64,000 nucleotides of DNA from Bacillota bacterium (GCA_023408075.1 JAEYKW010000008.1:65551-129550), one strand, 5' to 3'; positions 1 through 8,923 are shown, counted from the first letter of the stretch. The notes: a model not told the origin generated them from the sequence alone. A program made the numbers and translations.

Positions 1-621
1 AAATTCGTCTTTTATCTGAATGAGCCGCCAGCCGGATGCGACCGTCTCACAGCAGCCGTTTGTCTCGTTGCATGTGCATTTGCGCCCCGCGTCGCTGATC
101 GGCAGATGGCCGATCTCGCCGGCGACCCCGTCGCTGCCGTATATCGTTTCGCCGCGGTAATAAAAGCTCGAGCCGATGCCGGTGCCGAAGTATATGCCGG
201 TCACCATCTCCTGCGTATCGATGCCGAGCTGATGGATATCGTTGTAGAGTATGAAATCGCTGTCCTTGCCGAGAAAGACGGGGACATCGAAGTGCCGTGA
301 TAATTCTGCCGGGATATTCATGCCGTCGTAGCGGCATTGCGCGTTTTCGCCGAGGTTGGATGCGGAATAGAGAATCTCGCGCTTTTGATCGAGTGTTCCG
401 GGAAACGCGATGGCAATGGCCTGCACGCCGTCGATTTGATAATCGTTCAGATACGTATGGATAAACGCCGCCAGATCGGATATGGCGTCACAGGCGGCTC
501 CGTCTGCGATCGCTCTGCTGTGATAGATATGGGAATGCAGCAGCGCGCCTGCCATTGAGACGGCACCGATTCGGGCGTGCGTTCCTCCGATATCCAATCC
601 CACGACACATTTTTCTTTCAT
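1..621 (-). CDS. ROK-family sugar kinase, partial (3' end outside window)
   Basis: This is the N-terminal ~207 residues of a ROK (repressor, ORF, kinase) family protein, which phosphorylates a hexose with ATP in the cytoplasm. The translated minus strand shows the N-terminal phosphate-binding motif DIGGTHARIG at residues 10-19, the inner motif TGIYFGTGIG, and the ROK zinc/substrate signature GEIGHLPI followed by a cysteine-rich stretch (CTCNETNGCCE). There is no N-terminal helix-turn-helix, so it is a kinase and not a repressor. The ATG at 621 is preceded by GGAGGT about ten bases upstream. The gene reads off the left edge. The neighbouring dehydrogenase and DeoC aldolase suggest a sugar catabolic role. 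Allose or glucose kinase activity is possible, but the substrate cannot be read from sequence. Confidence 0.85.
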   Translation of the reverse strand, partial: MKEKCVVGLDIGGTHARIGAVSMAGALLHSHIYHSRAIADGAACDAISDLAAFIHTYLNDYQIDGVQAIAIAFPGTLDQKREILYSASNLGENAQCRYDGMNIPAELSRHFDVPVFLGKDSDFILYNDIHQLGIDTQEMVTGIYFGTGIGSSFYYRGETIYGSDGVAGEIGHLPISDAGRKCTCNETNGCCETVASGWRLIQIKDEF

Positions 622-659
622 AAGGCACGGATACCTCCTGATTGTCATTCGTAAAGTGC

Positions 660-671
660 GGTAACGATACC
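660..671. promoter_or_regulatory. Putative LacI-type operator 1
   Basis: GGTAACGATACC is an imperfect palindrome with the CG centre typical of LacI/GalR operators. It lies right at the predicted start of transcription of the ROK kinase. The 8-mer AACGATAC in it recurs at 853-860, just downstream of the opposite promoter. The likely ligand is the LacI protein encoded at 1955-2959; that link is inference. Confidence 0.5.
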
Positions 672-679
672 ATAAATCT

Positions 680-707
680 ATTATAAGAATTCACCGGGTT
701 TTGTCAA
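680..707 (-). promoter_or_regulatory. Promoter of the ROK kinase gene
   Basis: On the minus strand a perfect TTGACA (707-702) is separated by 16 bases from a perfect TATAAT (685-680), placing transcription start near 673, about 50 bases before the kinase start codon. Confidence 0.75.
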
Positions 708-814
708 GCCGTCAAAAATAAATTATTCTGGCCGTAATACAAGAAATGCCGTATTTAAAGGCATATAGTGCGTGCTAAATAGATATAAGTCTCCGATATC
801 GCGTTTTTGCCATA

Positions 815-842
815 TTGACAGCAGGGCATATTGAGTTATAAT
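815..842 (+). promoter_or_regulatory. Promoter of the dehydrogenase-LacI-deoC operon
   Basis: TTGACA (815-820), a 16-base spacer, and TATAAT (837-842) form a consensus vegetative promoter pointing into the dehydrogenase gene. It mirrors the divergent promoter at 680-707. Confidence 0.75.
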
Positions 843-849
843 TTTATGA

Positions 850-862
850 GAAAACGATACAC
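850..862. promoter_or_regulatory. Putative LacI-type operator 2
   Basis: The sequence AAAACGATACA contains the same AACGATAC core as operator 1 and starts about ten bases after the -10 box of the rightward promoter. A repressor bound here would block the dehydrogenase operon in the same way as operator 1 blocks the kinase. Confidence 0.4.
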
Positions 863-898
863 CAAAGCTGTGAATTCTTTTTGAAAGGAGTGATGCCA

Positions 899-1867
899 TT
901 GAAGATAGACGCGCTGTATATGGAGAGCGAACGGAAAGCGGGCATTCGCGAGATATCGATATCCGGGCCGAAGCCCGGACAGATACAGGTGGAAGTGGCG
1001 GCGTGCGGCGTTTGCGCCTGGGACACCTTTCTCTTTAAAGGCCTGGATGTGCGCGAGCCGTTCCCGTTCCGTTTTGGGCATGAGGCCGTGGGCGTTGTCA
1101 AAGAATTAGGAGAAAACGTTACCGCGTTTTCTCCGAGTGACCGTGTTTTCTGCATCGACGGCGGGCCGGCCATGGCTCAGGTGATCAATATCGATGCGGA
1201 ACTGGTGGGCCTGCTGCCCGGCAGGCCCGAAAAGGCGGAGGATTTTATTCCTTATATCGGAGAACCTCTGGTTTGTGTGGTGGCCGGGCTTGCAAATCTG
1301 CCGGTTCGGCCGGGCGATAATGTGGCGGTGATCGGGGCGGGATACATGGGACTGCTCAACATACAGGCTTATGTCCATTCTTTGATCGGCAGCCTTGATT
1401 GCTTTGATATCAGCAGTGATAAGCTGCAGCTCGCCAAAGCGTACGGCGCTGATCATTGCTGGCTCTCCAATACGCAAGACGGCGCCGCCGCGGCGAAACG
1501 GATTGTTGGCCGAGGGGGGGTGGATATTGCTGTGGAATGCTCGGGCAGTCAAGCCGGGCTTCAGCTCGCGATAGAGCTCACAAGAGCGGGCGGGACCGTC
1601 TCCAATTTTGCGTGGCACCGCGCCGTCAGGACGCTTGACGCGTCGGCTTGGCACACGCGCGGAATCCGCATCATCAATACCGCGCCCGCGCTCGACCGTC
1701 ATTTCTCCGATCACGTGATCCCCACACAGCGGTTGATGGCGCGGGGCGTTTTCGATCAGCGCAGGATGATCACGCATGTGATGAATTACCGGCGGATACA
1801 GGAAATGCTCGAGATTTCCGAAACGAAGGCGGACGGCTATATCAAAGGTGTGATGACCTTTGATTAG
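899..1867 (+). CDS. Zinc-type medium-chain dehydrogenase (sugar/polyol)
   Basis: A 322-residue member of the medium-chain dehydrogenase/reductase superfamily (sorbitol/threonine dehydrogenase-like), which oxidises an alcohol with NAD(P). Visible are the catalytic-zinc cysteine in ACGVCAWD near residue 36, the FGHEAVG zinc histidine and glutamate near residue 60, and the Rossmann motif VIGAGYMG near residue 145. The four-cysteine structural-zinc loop is absent and the protein is shorter than the usual 340-350 residues. The best start is TTG at 899, eight bases after AAGGAG; the ATG at 893 sits too close to that site. It is first in an operon with the LacI regulator and deoC. The substrate is unknown. 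Confidence 0.8.
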   Translation: MKIDALYMESERKAGIREISISGPKPGQIQVEVAACGVCAWDTFLFKGLDVREPFPFRFGHEAVGVVKELGENVTAFSPSDRVFCIDGGPAMAQVINIDAELVGLLPGRPEKAEDFIPYIGEPLVCVVAGLANLPVRPGDNVAVIGAGYMGLLNIQAYVHSLIGSLDCFDISSDKLQLAKAYGADHCWLSNTQDGAAAAKRIVGRGGVDIAVECSGSQAGLQLAIELTRAGGTVSNFAWHRAVRTLDASAWHTRGIRIINTAPALDRHFSDHVIPTQRLMARGVFDQRRMITHVMNYRRIQEMLEISETKADGYIKGVMTFD

Positions 1868-1954
1868 CGGGAGTCAGCGCATATGCGCATTGATTTCCGG
1901 CAGGGAATTGGATAGACTGGAAGAAATAATCGGAAAGGTGAATCGGTCATATCG

Positions 1955-2959
1955 ATGGGTAACAACAAGATTTCAATAAAGGATATTGCCCGTTTGAGCG
2001 GTGTATCCGTTTCAACAATATCAAGAATACTCAACAACACGGGTAGGTACTCGTCTGAGACTGAGAAAAAGGTTCGCGAGGTCATCGCCGAGACCGGCTA
2101 CCAGCCCAATCTGCTGGCCAAAGGCCTGCGGACAAGCAGCATGCGCAGCGTGGGCATTATTGTGCCCGACATCACGAACGAATTCTTTTCTTCCATCACG
2201 CTCGCCATACAGAATGCGCTGTTTGAGCGGTCCTACGTGGCGCTGATATGCAACACCAACGAGCAGCCCGTGATACAAAGCCGACAGCTCGAGATGCTTC
2301 GCGCAAGCATGGTATCGGGCATCATCTTCATATCCGGAGAGGACGTGACGGATGAGGACCTCGCGGACGGCATACCCAAAGTGTTTGTGGACCGCATCCC
2401 GTGGAATGCGGATGCGAAGGGCATTGTCGCGATCGAATCGGACAGCTACGAAGGCGGCCGTATAGCGACGGAAGAGCTGCTGAGCGCGGGATGCACACGT
2501 ATTGCGGCCCTGTTTGACAGCCGGGGGCTCACCACGCAGGTGGCGCGGTATTCCGGGTATCTTCGCGCCCATCAGGACAGAGGGCTGGCCGTGGCCAGAG
2601 AGCTTTACCAGCCGGTCACGCAGGTGAGCTTTGACTCGGGATATGAGGCGACCAAAGCGCTGCTGCGTTCAGACAAGTCCTTCGACGCGCTGTTCTGTTA
2701 TTCCGACATACTGGCGTCCGGCGCCGTCCGCGCGCTGACCGAAGAAGGCATAGCGATACCCGGCCAGGCCAGGGTTGTGGGGTACGACAACACATCGTTC
2801 TCCCGCTTCTGTACGCCGCCCATCACGACGGTCGCACAGCCTGTGGAACAGATGGGGGCGATGGCGGCGGAACTCATATTGAAGATGTGCGCGGGCGACC
2901 AGCCGCAGCACAAGCGTTACACCTTGCCCGTGGCGCTTGTGAAAAGAGAAACCACTTGA
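1955..2959 (+). CDS. LacI-family transcriptional regulator
   Basis: A 334-residue LacI/GalR regulator. Residues 5-50 form the helix-turn-helix and hinge (ISIKDIARLSGVSVSTISRI, then the YQPNLLAKGLRT hinge). Residues 60-330 are a periplasmic-binding-protein-like sensor domain, starting VGIIVPDITNEFF and ending in the typical TVAQPVEQMG and LPVALVKRET segments. It binds a sugar or sugar phosphate as effector. The gene lies 87 bases after the dehydrogenase and 48 bases before deoC in the same direction. Two matching CG-centred sites near the divergent promoters at 660-671 and 850-862 are the natural targets. The ATG at 1955 is used although its ribosome site (AAAGGTG) is rather distant. Confidence 0.92.
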   Translation: MGNNKISIKDIARLSGVSVSTISRILNNTGRYSSETEKKVREVIAETGYQPNLLAKGLRTSSMRSVGIIVPDITNEFFSSITLAIQNALFERSYVALICNTNEQPVIQSRQLEMLRASMVSGIIFISGEDVTDEDLADGIPKVFVDRIPWNADAKGIVAIESDSYEGGRIATEELLSAGCTRIAALFDSRGLTTQVARYSGYLRAHQDRGLAVARELYQPVTQVSFDSGYEATKALLRSDKSFDALFCYSDILASGAVRALTEEGIAIPGQARVVGYDNTSFSRFCTPPITTVAQPVEQMGAMAAELILKMCAGDQPQHKRYTLPVALVKRETT

Positions 2960-3007
2960 CTTAATTTGTGAACGATGCCGCGGCACAGCGGCAGAACGGA
3001 GTGAATC

Positions 3008-3685
3008 ATGGTGAAAAAAGGGCCGGACTATAAGCCGGAATATGCAAAATACTTTGACCATACCAAGCTGTATGCGGATGCGACAACACAGACAATACGC
3101 GATTTTTGCGGACAGGCAAAGGAATACGGGTTTGCTGCCGTGTGCGTGCAGCCCTGCCATATCAAAATGGTAGCCGAGCTGCTGCAGGGAAGCGGCGTGC
3201 ACCCATGTACGGTGGTGGGTTTTCCTTTGGGCGGCAACACCACCGCGATGAAAGCCGCGGAGACCCGCGAGGCGGTAGAAAACGGTGCGGCGGAGATCGA
3301 CATGGTGGTGAATATCGGCGCAGTGAAAGATAAGAACTATGATTACGTGGAAAAGGATATTCTGGCTGTGGTTGAAGCCTGCGGCGATAAGGCCATATTA
3401 AAGGTGATTATTGAGACGCATGCGCTGACGGATGAAGAAAAGGTGCGCGTCTGTCAGATCGCGGAAAAGTGCGGCGCCAGATACGTCAAAACATGCTCGG
3501 GCTTCTTCGGGACGGGAGGGGCGACGGTGGAGGATGTGGCGCTGATGCGCAAAGCGGTGGGCCCCAACGTCGGCGTGAAGGCTTCCACGGGTATTCGCAC
3601 GCGGGAAGATGCCGATAAGCTCATCGCCGCCGGTGCGGTGCGGTTTGGGTCCAGCGCGGGCCCCGCCATCGTCGAGGGAAACTGA
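3008..3685 (+). CDS. deoC: Deoxyribose-phosphate aldolase (DeoC)
   Basis: A 225-residue class I aldolase. DeoC cleaves 2-deoxyribose 5-phosphate to glyceraldehyde 3-phosphate and acetaldehyde through a Schiff base. The catalytic residues are present: Asp98 in EIDMVVNIG, the Schiff-base Lys161 in YVKTCSGF, and Lys191 in GVKASTGIRT. The active-site segment reads KTCSGF where the common form is KTSTGF. The length matches the family. The ATG at 3008 follows GGAG with good spacing. The sugar kinase, dehydrogenase and LacI neighbours mean it may serve a pathway other than deoxynucleoside breakdown, since no phosphorylase or phosphopentomutase is adjacent. Confidence 0.9.
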   Translation: MVKKGPDYKPEYAKYFDHTKLYADATTQTIRDFCGQAKEYGFAAVCVQPCHIKMVAELLQGSGVHPCTVVGFPLGGNTTAMKAAETREAVENGAAEIDMVVNIGAVKDKNYDYVEKDILAVVEACGDKAILKVIIETHALTDEEKVRVCQIAEKCGARYVKTCSGFFGTGGATVEDVALMRKAVGPNVGVKASTGIRTREDADKLIAAGAVRFGSSAGPAIVEGN

Positions 3686-3725
3686 CTCAAATAAACGCAA
3701 TTTGTTATAAAACAGGACTCGCTTA

Positions 3726-3758
3726 CAACCCGTTTTCCATTATAACGGGTTGTTTTTT
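3726..3758 (+). terminator. Intrinsic terminator after deoC
   Basis: CAACCCGTT (3726-3734) pairs perfectly with AACGGGTTG (3744-3752) around a nine-base loop and is followed by six T. It ends the dehydrogenase-LacI-deoC operon. Confidence 0.9.
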
Positions 3759-4178
3759 ACCTTATAATAATAAAGAAGAATTGGGCTGCCGTTTCTTACT
3801 GGCTTCATTCTGCCTTTTAGGTTATAAACATGGTTTCTGGCGTTTCGAGATTGCGTGGACAATTTTGCAGTTTTGGCCTCTTAAATTATGCATTTCGAGG
3901 ACAGAGATGCCATACATGTACAGCTCCGGGTGCAGAGGAGTGAAACAGAGCCTTGAATGATATGACACGGGAAAAGACGCATTCCAAGAAGTTTCTTTCT
4001 TTTCAGCAATGGCCGTGAGGGATGGATGCGGAGCGAACGAAGCGGGCGGCTTTGCTCTTGCTGTCTCCATCGCACGTAACCGGAAAAAAAGGCATATATA
4101 TGGGGGTAAGGATGATGAGCCGCTTCAATGCCGGCTTATGATTCCGTTTGCGGTATTTGCAGGAAAGGAAAAGTTCTT
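3759..4178. other. Intergenic, nothing recognised
   Basis: About 420 bases between the deoC terminator and the methyltransferase. Open frames here are short and lack both ribosome sites and recognisable content. No clear promoter or repeat was found. Confidence 0.5.
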
Positions 4179-5183
4179 ATGCACGAAAGCTCTTATTTAA
4201 ATATGCAGAAATTCGTTCAAACAAGGCTCGATCCCAATAAAGAAATGGTCATTGTGGATATCGGGAGCCAGGATGTCGGCGGGTATATGCCGCCTTATCG
4301 CAAGCTTTTTACCAGCCCAAAATGGAGATATATCGGATGCGACATGGTGGCGGGCAACAATGTGGATGTCGTTTTAAAAACCCCATATAAGTGGAAAGAA
4401 CTGAAATCGTGCTCGGCAGATGTCGTGATCTCCGGGCAGGTGTTTGAGCATGTCGAATTTTTCTGGCTGACAATCATGGAGATAATGCGCATTCTTAAGC
4501 CCGGCGGTCTTTGCTGTATCATAGCGCCCTCATCCGGTTTCCCGCACCGTTATCCGGTTGATTGCTGGCGCTTTTATGAGGACGGCATGAAAGCCATGGC
4601 AAGGTTTGCGCTGCTCGATGTGTTGGAGGTAAAAACGCAGCGAAGCCGTTTCGACTTCGAGAAGTATGATAAAATATGGAAGGATACGATACTGGTGGCA
4701 GCAAAGCCCGCACAGGGCTTGTTTGCGAGGTTAAAGAACTTTATCCGGTGCCGGGCCTGTTATTACTTGATGAGACATGTGCCCGAATCTAAATTGGTGG
4801 ATCAGTCCATCGTCGTCGCTCAGGTTTTCTTTGATCATGGGCGGGGATATTATTCTTCCAACAGCCTGACCTCAGTCGTCAATGTCGCGAACGAGGCTTT
4901 TTCTGTAGCGTTTGATATGAACGTCTACGAAAACAAAAGAACGATATGCGGCATCCGGTTTGACCCGATGGATTTCCCTGCAACATTTATTTTGCAGGAT
5001 GCGTCGGTGGTGTTTAAAGACGGACGGCGGCAGAGCTTAAAGCTCGTTTTCAGCAATGAAAGCCAAAAAGAGGGCGAAGCGCTGGTCTTTAACCATTCCG
5101 ATGCGAATTTATATTTTTACCCTGAAGGCAATGTTGAGGAAATGGATTCGTTGCTCTTCTCCGGCAAATTATCTGTACTATAG
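4179..5183 (+). CDS. SAM-dependent methyltransferase with C-terminal extra domain
   Basis: A 334-residue protein. Residues ~20-190 are a class I (type 11) methyltransferase: motif I is VIVDIGSQDVGG, motif II ends in YIGCDMV, a DVVISGQVFEHVE segment follows, and LKPGGLCCIIAP is motif VI-like. The HRYPVDCWRF stretch is common in methyltransferases of polysaccharide gene clusters. The C-terminal ~120 residues look like an all-beta accessory domain also seen with glycosyltransferases and methyltransferases of surface glycans; that part is inference. The start is ATG 4179, preceded by AGGAAAGGAAA; an in-frame ATG at 4128 lacks a ribosome site. No glycan genes are adjacent, so the acceptor is unknown. 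Confidence 0.75.
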   Translation: MHESSYLNMQKFVQTRLDPNKEMVIVDIGSQDVGGYMPPYRKLFTSPKWRYIGCDMVAGNNVDVVLKTPYKWKELKSCSADVVISGQVFEHVEFFWLTIMEIMRILKPGGLCCIIAPSSGFPHRYPVDCWRFYEDGMKAMARFALLDVLEVKTQRSRFDFEKYDKIWKDTILVAAKPAQGLFARLKNFIRCRACYYLMRHVPESKLVDQSIVVAQVFFDHGRGYYSSNSLTSVVNVANEAFSVAFDMNVYENKRTICGIRFDPMDFPATFILQDASVVFKDGRRQSLKLVFSNESQKEGEALVFNHSDANLYFYPEGNVEEMDSLLFSGKLSVL

Positions 5184-6076
5184 GCGAAGCAGATTGGAGA
5201 GGGCCGGGTGTCGGGAGAGACCATGTCCGTTCAGGGGTGACAGCGTAGGTGATACGGATATGAACAGCATAATATAACGGGGACGCAGCCTGAACAGTCA
5301 GTGAAGGGAGCTGAAAAGGCTCCCTCTGAGACGGCGCAGCGCATCCTTGACAAGCCGAAGCGGTCAAATGCTACACTTGCACAGCAAGGGGCTTTTTGTG
5401 GTTTCTATTATATCCGTCCCTTCGCCTCGATACTCATGCTTTTGCATTTGAACGCTGTTTGTCAAGGACGGCGGGCTCTGCTTGTATGTACTTTTCAATA
5501 TTCTTTTTCAGCTTGACTTTTTGTAGCTGGTCTTTTTCATATTTCTCTCCTTTAAAAATATTTAGACAGGATGTGAGGCGCAGATAGCGCCCGGGATGAT
5601 GTGCCTTCAAAGTCGGCCTGTGTTCAGCTTCCTGCCTTCGCCAACCGGAAAACGCCTGCTTCTAAGGGCTTTTGTATTAGGCTTTAGCATAAAAATGCAT
5701 CAGCCATACTTGGCTTCGGCATAATGCATGCGACGGAATGAGCACAGATGAGTAAGAATTTTAAAGCTCAAAGACGAATCGGTAACACTGCCTTAGCTGC
5801 CTGATGGCAGGTGATGCGGCTGGCGGGAATTTTGAAGCGATTCAAGCCATGGGCAGCCAGAGCTGGCGAATTCCCGGTTTAGCCGGTGATTGTGATGGAT
5901 TGGGCAGGGGCCCGGCTGAACAGTCCACTCTGAAACGCTTCCGGCTATGTAGAGATATCCATTTAATAAGCATAAAATTCAAAGAACAGGAACAATATGC
6001 GATGTCCAAAGAAGGCTCAATCTTATTTACGCACACACGCTTGTCTTCAACACGCTTGTCAAAATATTATCAATCA
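5184..6076. other. Long gene-poor stretch with probable mobile-element debris
   Basis: Nearly 900 bases without a convincing intact gene. The short open frames have no ribosome sites or family features. The part from about 5,280 to 5,560 resembles decayed mobile-element sequence on the minus strand (see the separate entry). The right end leads into the hydrogenase promoter. Confidence 0.5.
5434..5556 (-). pseudogene. Remnant of a coding region, probably from a mobile element
   Basis: Read on the minus strand, a frame of about 38 codons ending at a TGA at 5436-5434 has a lysine/glutamate-rich helical character (EKYEKDQLQKVKLKKN, ending LDKQRSNAKA) like the C-terminus of a longer protein whose 5' part is missing. 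The following sequence, ~5,430 down to ~5,290, resembles the ends of clostridial conjugative elements as I remember them. No intact recombinase is present. The assignment is tentative. Confidence 0.25.
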
Positions 6077-6105
6077 TTGACAAAGAAAATTGCTGGTGCT
6101 ATATT
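6077..6105 (+). promoter_or_regulatory. Promoter of the ech-hyp operon
   Basis: TTGACA (6077-6082), a 17-base spacer and TATATT (6100-6105), about 60 bases before the echA start. It is the only strong promoter seen before the hydrogenase genes, which then run with overlaps or very short gaps for 11 kb. Confidence 0.75.
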
Positions 6106-6164
6106 ATCTCGGTTATCGCCAGTTTTGTCGATCAGTCTGACTGGCATGGAAATTAGGGAGATAT

Positions 6165-8063
6165 ATGTCGCTGCTTGTGTTATTAATTATTGTTCCATTA
6201 TTGGCTGCCGCCTTGATGCTATGCATCAGACACAGCATGCTGCGAAACACGGTCATTATACTGGCAACTCTGGCCATAGCAGCCCTGTCAGTGGTACTGG
6301 CTGTTCGGCATTTTAGCTTGGCGGAAGAGTATTACCTTCTGGAATCGTCCGCAGTCAACATCGGCCTGTTTGCCATAGAGGTGCTGATAACGCTCTATAT
6401 CATCTACGTGACAGTACGCAACAGAAAGTATCTGATCACACTGCTGGCCGTTGTGCAGATGGTGGCACTCGCATGGTACGAGCTGTCGGGCCATCATTTG
6501 ACGGAGTCGCTTAGCCATCATTTCTTTGTGGACAAGCTCAGCATTATTATGGTGATTATCGTCGCCTTTGTCGGCGGCTTGATCGCCATCTATGCCACCT
6601 CCTACATGAAGCACTACCACGAACACCATAAAGATGTAAAAGATCGTCGGCCTATGTTTTTCTCGGTGATCTTTTTGTTTTTTTCGGCGATGTTCGGCAT
6701 TGTGCTGTCCAACGACCTCGTGTGGGTGTTTCTGTTTTGGGAAATCACCACGGTCTGCTCTTTCCTGCTGATTGGCTATACCAAAACGCCTGAAGCAAAA
6801 AAGAATGCGTTCACAGCCTTGCTCTATAATACGATCGGCGGCGTATTCTTTGCGGCGGGTATCATATTCTTCGGAACCGTGCTGCACGTCACAGAGCTCA
6901 AGGATATTCTGGAATCTCAGAATGCCCTGCTCGCTATACCGGCTTTATTTATTGCCATAGCGGGGCTCACAAAGTCCGCGCAGATGCCATTTTCCAAATG
7001 GCTGCTCGGAGCGATGGTGGCCCCCACGCCCACGTCCGCTCTGCTTCATTCGTCCACAATGGTGAAAGCGGGCGTCTATATCATACTGCGCATCGCGCCG
7101 CTGCTTGCGGGCAATGCTGCCGGTTTCTTTGTGGTGCTGGTGGGTGGCGTCACATTTCTTGCCGCATCCATCATCGCCATATCGCAAAACGACGCCAAAA
7201 AGGTGCTGGCCTATTCGACGATTGCGAATCTGGGGCTCATCGTGTCCTGTGCGGGTATCGGCACTTATGAGTCGCTGTGGGCGGCCATGTTCCTGATCAT
7301 TTTCCACGCGGTGTCCAAGTCGCTGATGTTCCTGTCCGTGGGGTCAGTCGAAGGACTCACAGGCAGCCGCGACATCGAAGATATGCACGGCCTCATTGTC
7401 AAGCTGCCGATGATGGCCATCATGATGACGATCGGCATTGCCGGTATGTTCCTCGCCCCGTTTGGTATGCTCATATCCAAGTGGGCGGCTATGAAGGCGT
7501 TTCTTGATTCCAAGAACATGATCATGCTGATGCTGCTTGTGTTCGGCAGTGCGGCGACGCTTTTTTACTGGACCAAGTGGCTGGGGAAGCTGGTGGCTAT
7601 CCGGCCGCAGAGTGAACGTTTGTCCGCAAAAGCACCAAAAGCGGAATTGACGGCGCTTTATGCGCTGGCGATATTCACGGTGGCCAACTGCCTGCTGTTT
7701 CCAGTCGTCTCGCAGTATATGATAGAGCCGTTTCTAACCCAGATATTTGGTGTATCCCAAACGGTTATCAGCCTGGGCAACCAGCATATCATGCTGATGC
7801 TGCTCGGAATGATTCTGCTGCTGCCGTTGGGTCTTCGCTTCTTCACACGCGGCAAACTGACCACTGTTTACATGGCAGGTATCAATTCCGGCGACAACAG
7901 GCATTTTGAGGGTTCGGGCGGAGAGATGAAGCGTATGTATCTGGCGAACTGGTATATGGAACGCTATTTTGGAGAACAGAAGCTGTTTAAGATCGCGGCA
8001 CTGGTTGCTTTGGCCTTGCTGGTGTTCGCATTGATTTATCTTTGTGGGAGTGTTTTGGGATGA
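6165..8063 (+). CDS. echA: Ech hydrogenase subunit A (NuoL/antiporter-like membrane subunit)
   Basis: A 632-residue integral membrane protein of the complex I NuoL / Mrp antiporter family, the proton- or sodium-translocating subunit of energy-converting hydrogenase. It has about 16 hydrophobic helices. The proton-channel core is recognisable: FFSAMFGIVLSNDLVWVFLFWE carries the conserved glutamate near residue 200, and KSAQMPFSKWLLGAM then APTPTSALLHSSTMV near residue 275 is the signature of the family. It opens the operon and overlaps echB by four bases (ATGA). A cytoplasmic loop before the last helix (around residues 560-600) is followed by a terminal helix, as in EchA/NuoL proteins. Confidence 0.9.
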   Translation: MSLLVLLIIVPLLAAALMLCIRHSMLRNTVIILATLAIAALSVVLAVRHFSLAEEYYLLESSAVNIGLFAIEVLITLYIIYVTVRNRKYLITLLAVVQMVALAWYELSGHHLTESLSHHFFVDKLSIIMVIIVAFVGGLIAIYATSYMKHYHEHHKDVKDRRPMFFSVIFLFFSAMFGIVLSNDLVWVFLFWEITTVCSFLLIGYTKTPEAKKNAFTALLYNTIGGVFFAAGIIFFGTVLHVTELKDILESQNALLAIPALFIAIAGLTKSAQMPFSKWLLGAMVAPTPTSALLHSSTMVKAGVYIILRIAPLLAGNAAGFFVVLVGGVTFLAASIIAISQNDAKKVLAYSTIANLGLIVSCAGIGTYESLWAAMFLIIFHAVSKSLMFLSVGSVEGLTGSRDIEDMHGLIVKLPMMAIMMTIGIAGMFLAPFGMLISKWAAMKAFLDSKNMIMLMLLVFGSAATLFYWTKWLGKLVAIRPQSERLSAKAPKAELTALYALAIFTVANCLLFPVVSQYMIEPFLTQIFGVSQTVISLGNQHIMLMLLGMILLLPLGLRFFTRGKLTTVYMAGINSGDNRHFEGSGGEMKRMYLANWYMERYFGEQKLFKIAALVALALLVFALIYLCGSVLG

Positions 8064-8923
8064 ATTGGCTATATGCATTGATATACGTCATACTGGCGCC
8101 GATCTTAGGCGGATTGCTGGCCGGAATTGACCTTAGAATTACCGCACGCATGCAGGGACGGCAGGGGCCGCCGATCGTACAGCCGTTTTATGACGTGATG
8201 AAGCTTTTCCGCAAGGAATCCGTTGTTGTCAACAATGCGGCGACATTTCTTGTGGTGATGTTCTTGCTGTTCATGATTGCGACGGGCATCATCTTCTTCT
8301 CCGGCGGTGATTTTCTGCTGGTGATTTTCGCGCTCACGCTCGCGAGCATATTCCTGCTGATTGCGGCGTATTCCACGAATTCGCCATACAGCAATCTGGG
8401 TGCTGACCGCGAGCTGCTGGCCATGATGGCCTATGAACCGATGGTGCTTTTCACGGCAATGGGCTTTTACATGTCGGACAAAACGTTTACTGTGGGCAGC
8501 ATCATGACGTCACAGCTGCCGTCGGTCGTTTACCTGCCCGGCGTTTTTATCGGGTTTGTGTTCATACTGACGTTCAAGTTCCGCAAGTCGCCGTTTGACA
8601 TCAGCACATCGCATCACGCGCACCAGGAGCTGGTCAGCGGCGTGATGACAGAGTTCTCCGGCCCCACGCTCGCGATCGTGGAAATTACGCATTGGTATGA
8701 AAACATTATGCTGCTCGGCTTTGTTTATCTGTTTTTCGCATGGAAGGCACCCTTAAGTCCGCTGGTGGCTGTGGCTGTCTGCCTGTTTATTTACTTCCTG
8801 GAGATACTCATAGACAACTCTTTCGCCCGTGTGCGGTGGAAGTGGGCGCTTAAAACGGTTTGGTGCCTCACGGCAACTCTGGGATTTTTGAATCTGGTCA
8901 TACTCTCGCTAATATTAAAGTAG
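8060..8923 (+). CDS. echB: Ech hydrogenase subunit B (NuoH-like)
   Basis: A 287-residue membrane protein of the NuoH/HycD family, which anchors the hydrogenase module to the membrane arm. It begins with a hydrophobic helix (MNWLYALIYVILAPILGG), continues with GIDLRITARMQGRQGPPIVQPFYDVMKLFRKE, the conserved family segment, and holds about eight helices. The loop KFRKSPFDISTSHHAHQELVSG, near residue 180, is the counterpart of the NuoH quinone-site loop and typical of hydrogenase versions. The start is ATG 8060, overlapping the echA stop as ATGA, which implies translational coupling. Confidence 0.92.
   Translation: MNWLYALIYVILAPILGGLLAGIDLRITARMQGRQGPPIVQPFYDVMKLFRKESVVVNNAATFLVVMFLLFMIATGIIFFSGGDFLLVIFALTLASIFLLIAAYSTNSPYSNLGADRELLAMMAYEPMVLFTAMGFYMSDKTFTVGSIMTSQLPSVVYLPGVFIGFVFILTFKFRKSPFDISTSHHAHQELVSGVMTEFSGPTLAIVEITHWYENIMLLGFVYLFFAWKAPLSPLVAVAVCLFIYFLEILIDNSFARVRWKWALKTVWCLTATLGFLNLVILSLILK

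Noticed and set aside
2021..2572. Long minus-strand open frame inside the LacI gene
   Set aside because: It is the antisense of a clear LacI protein, has no ribosome site and a histidine/arginine-rich translation of no family.
5804..6316. 170-codon plus-strand frame before echA
   Set aside because: It runs through the ech promoter and the echA start in another frame and has no ribosome site or family feature.
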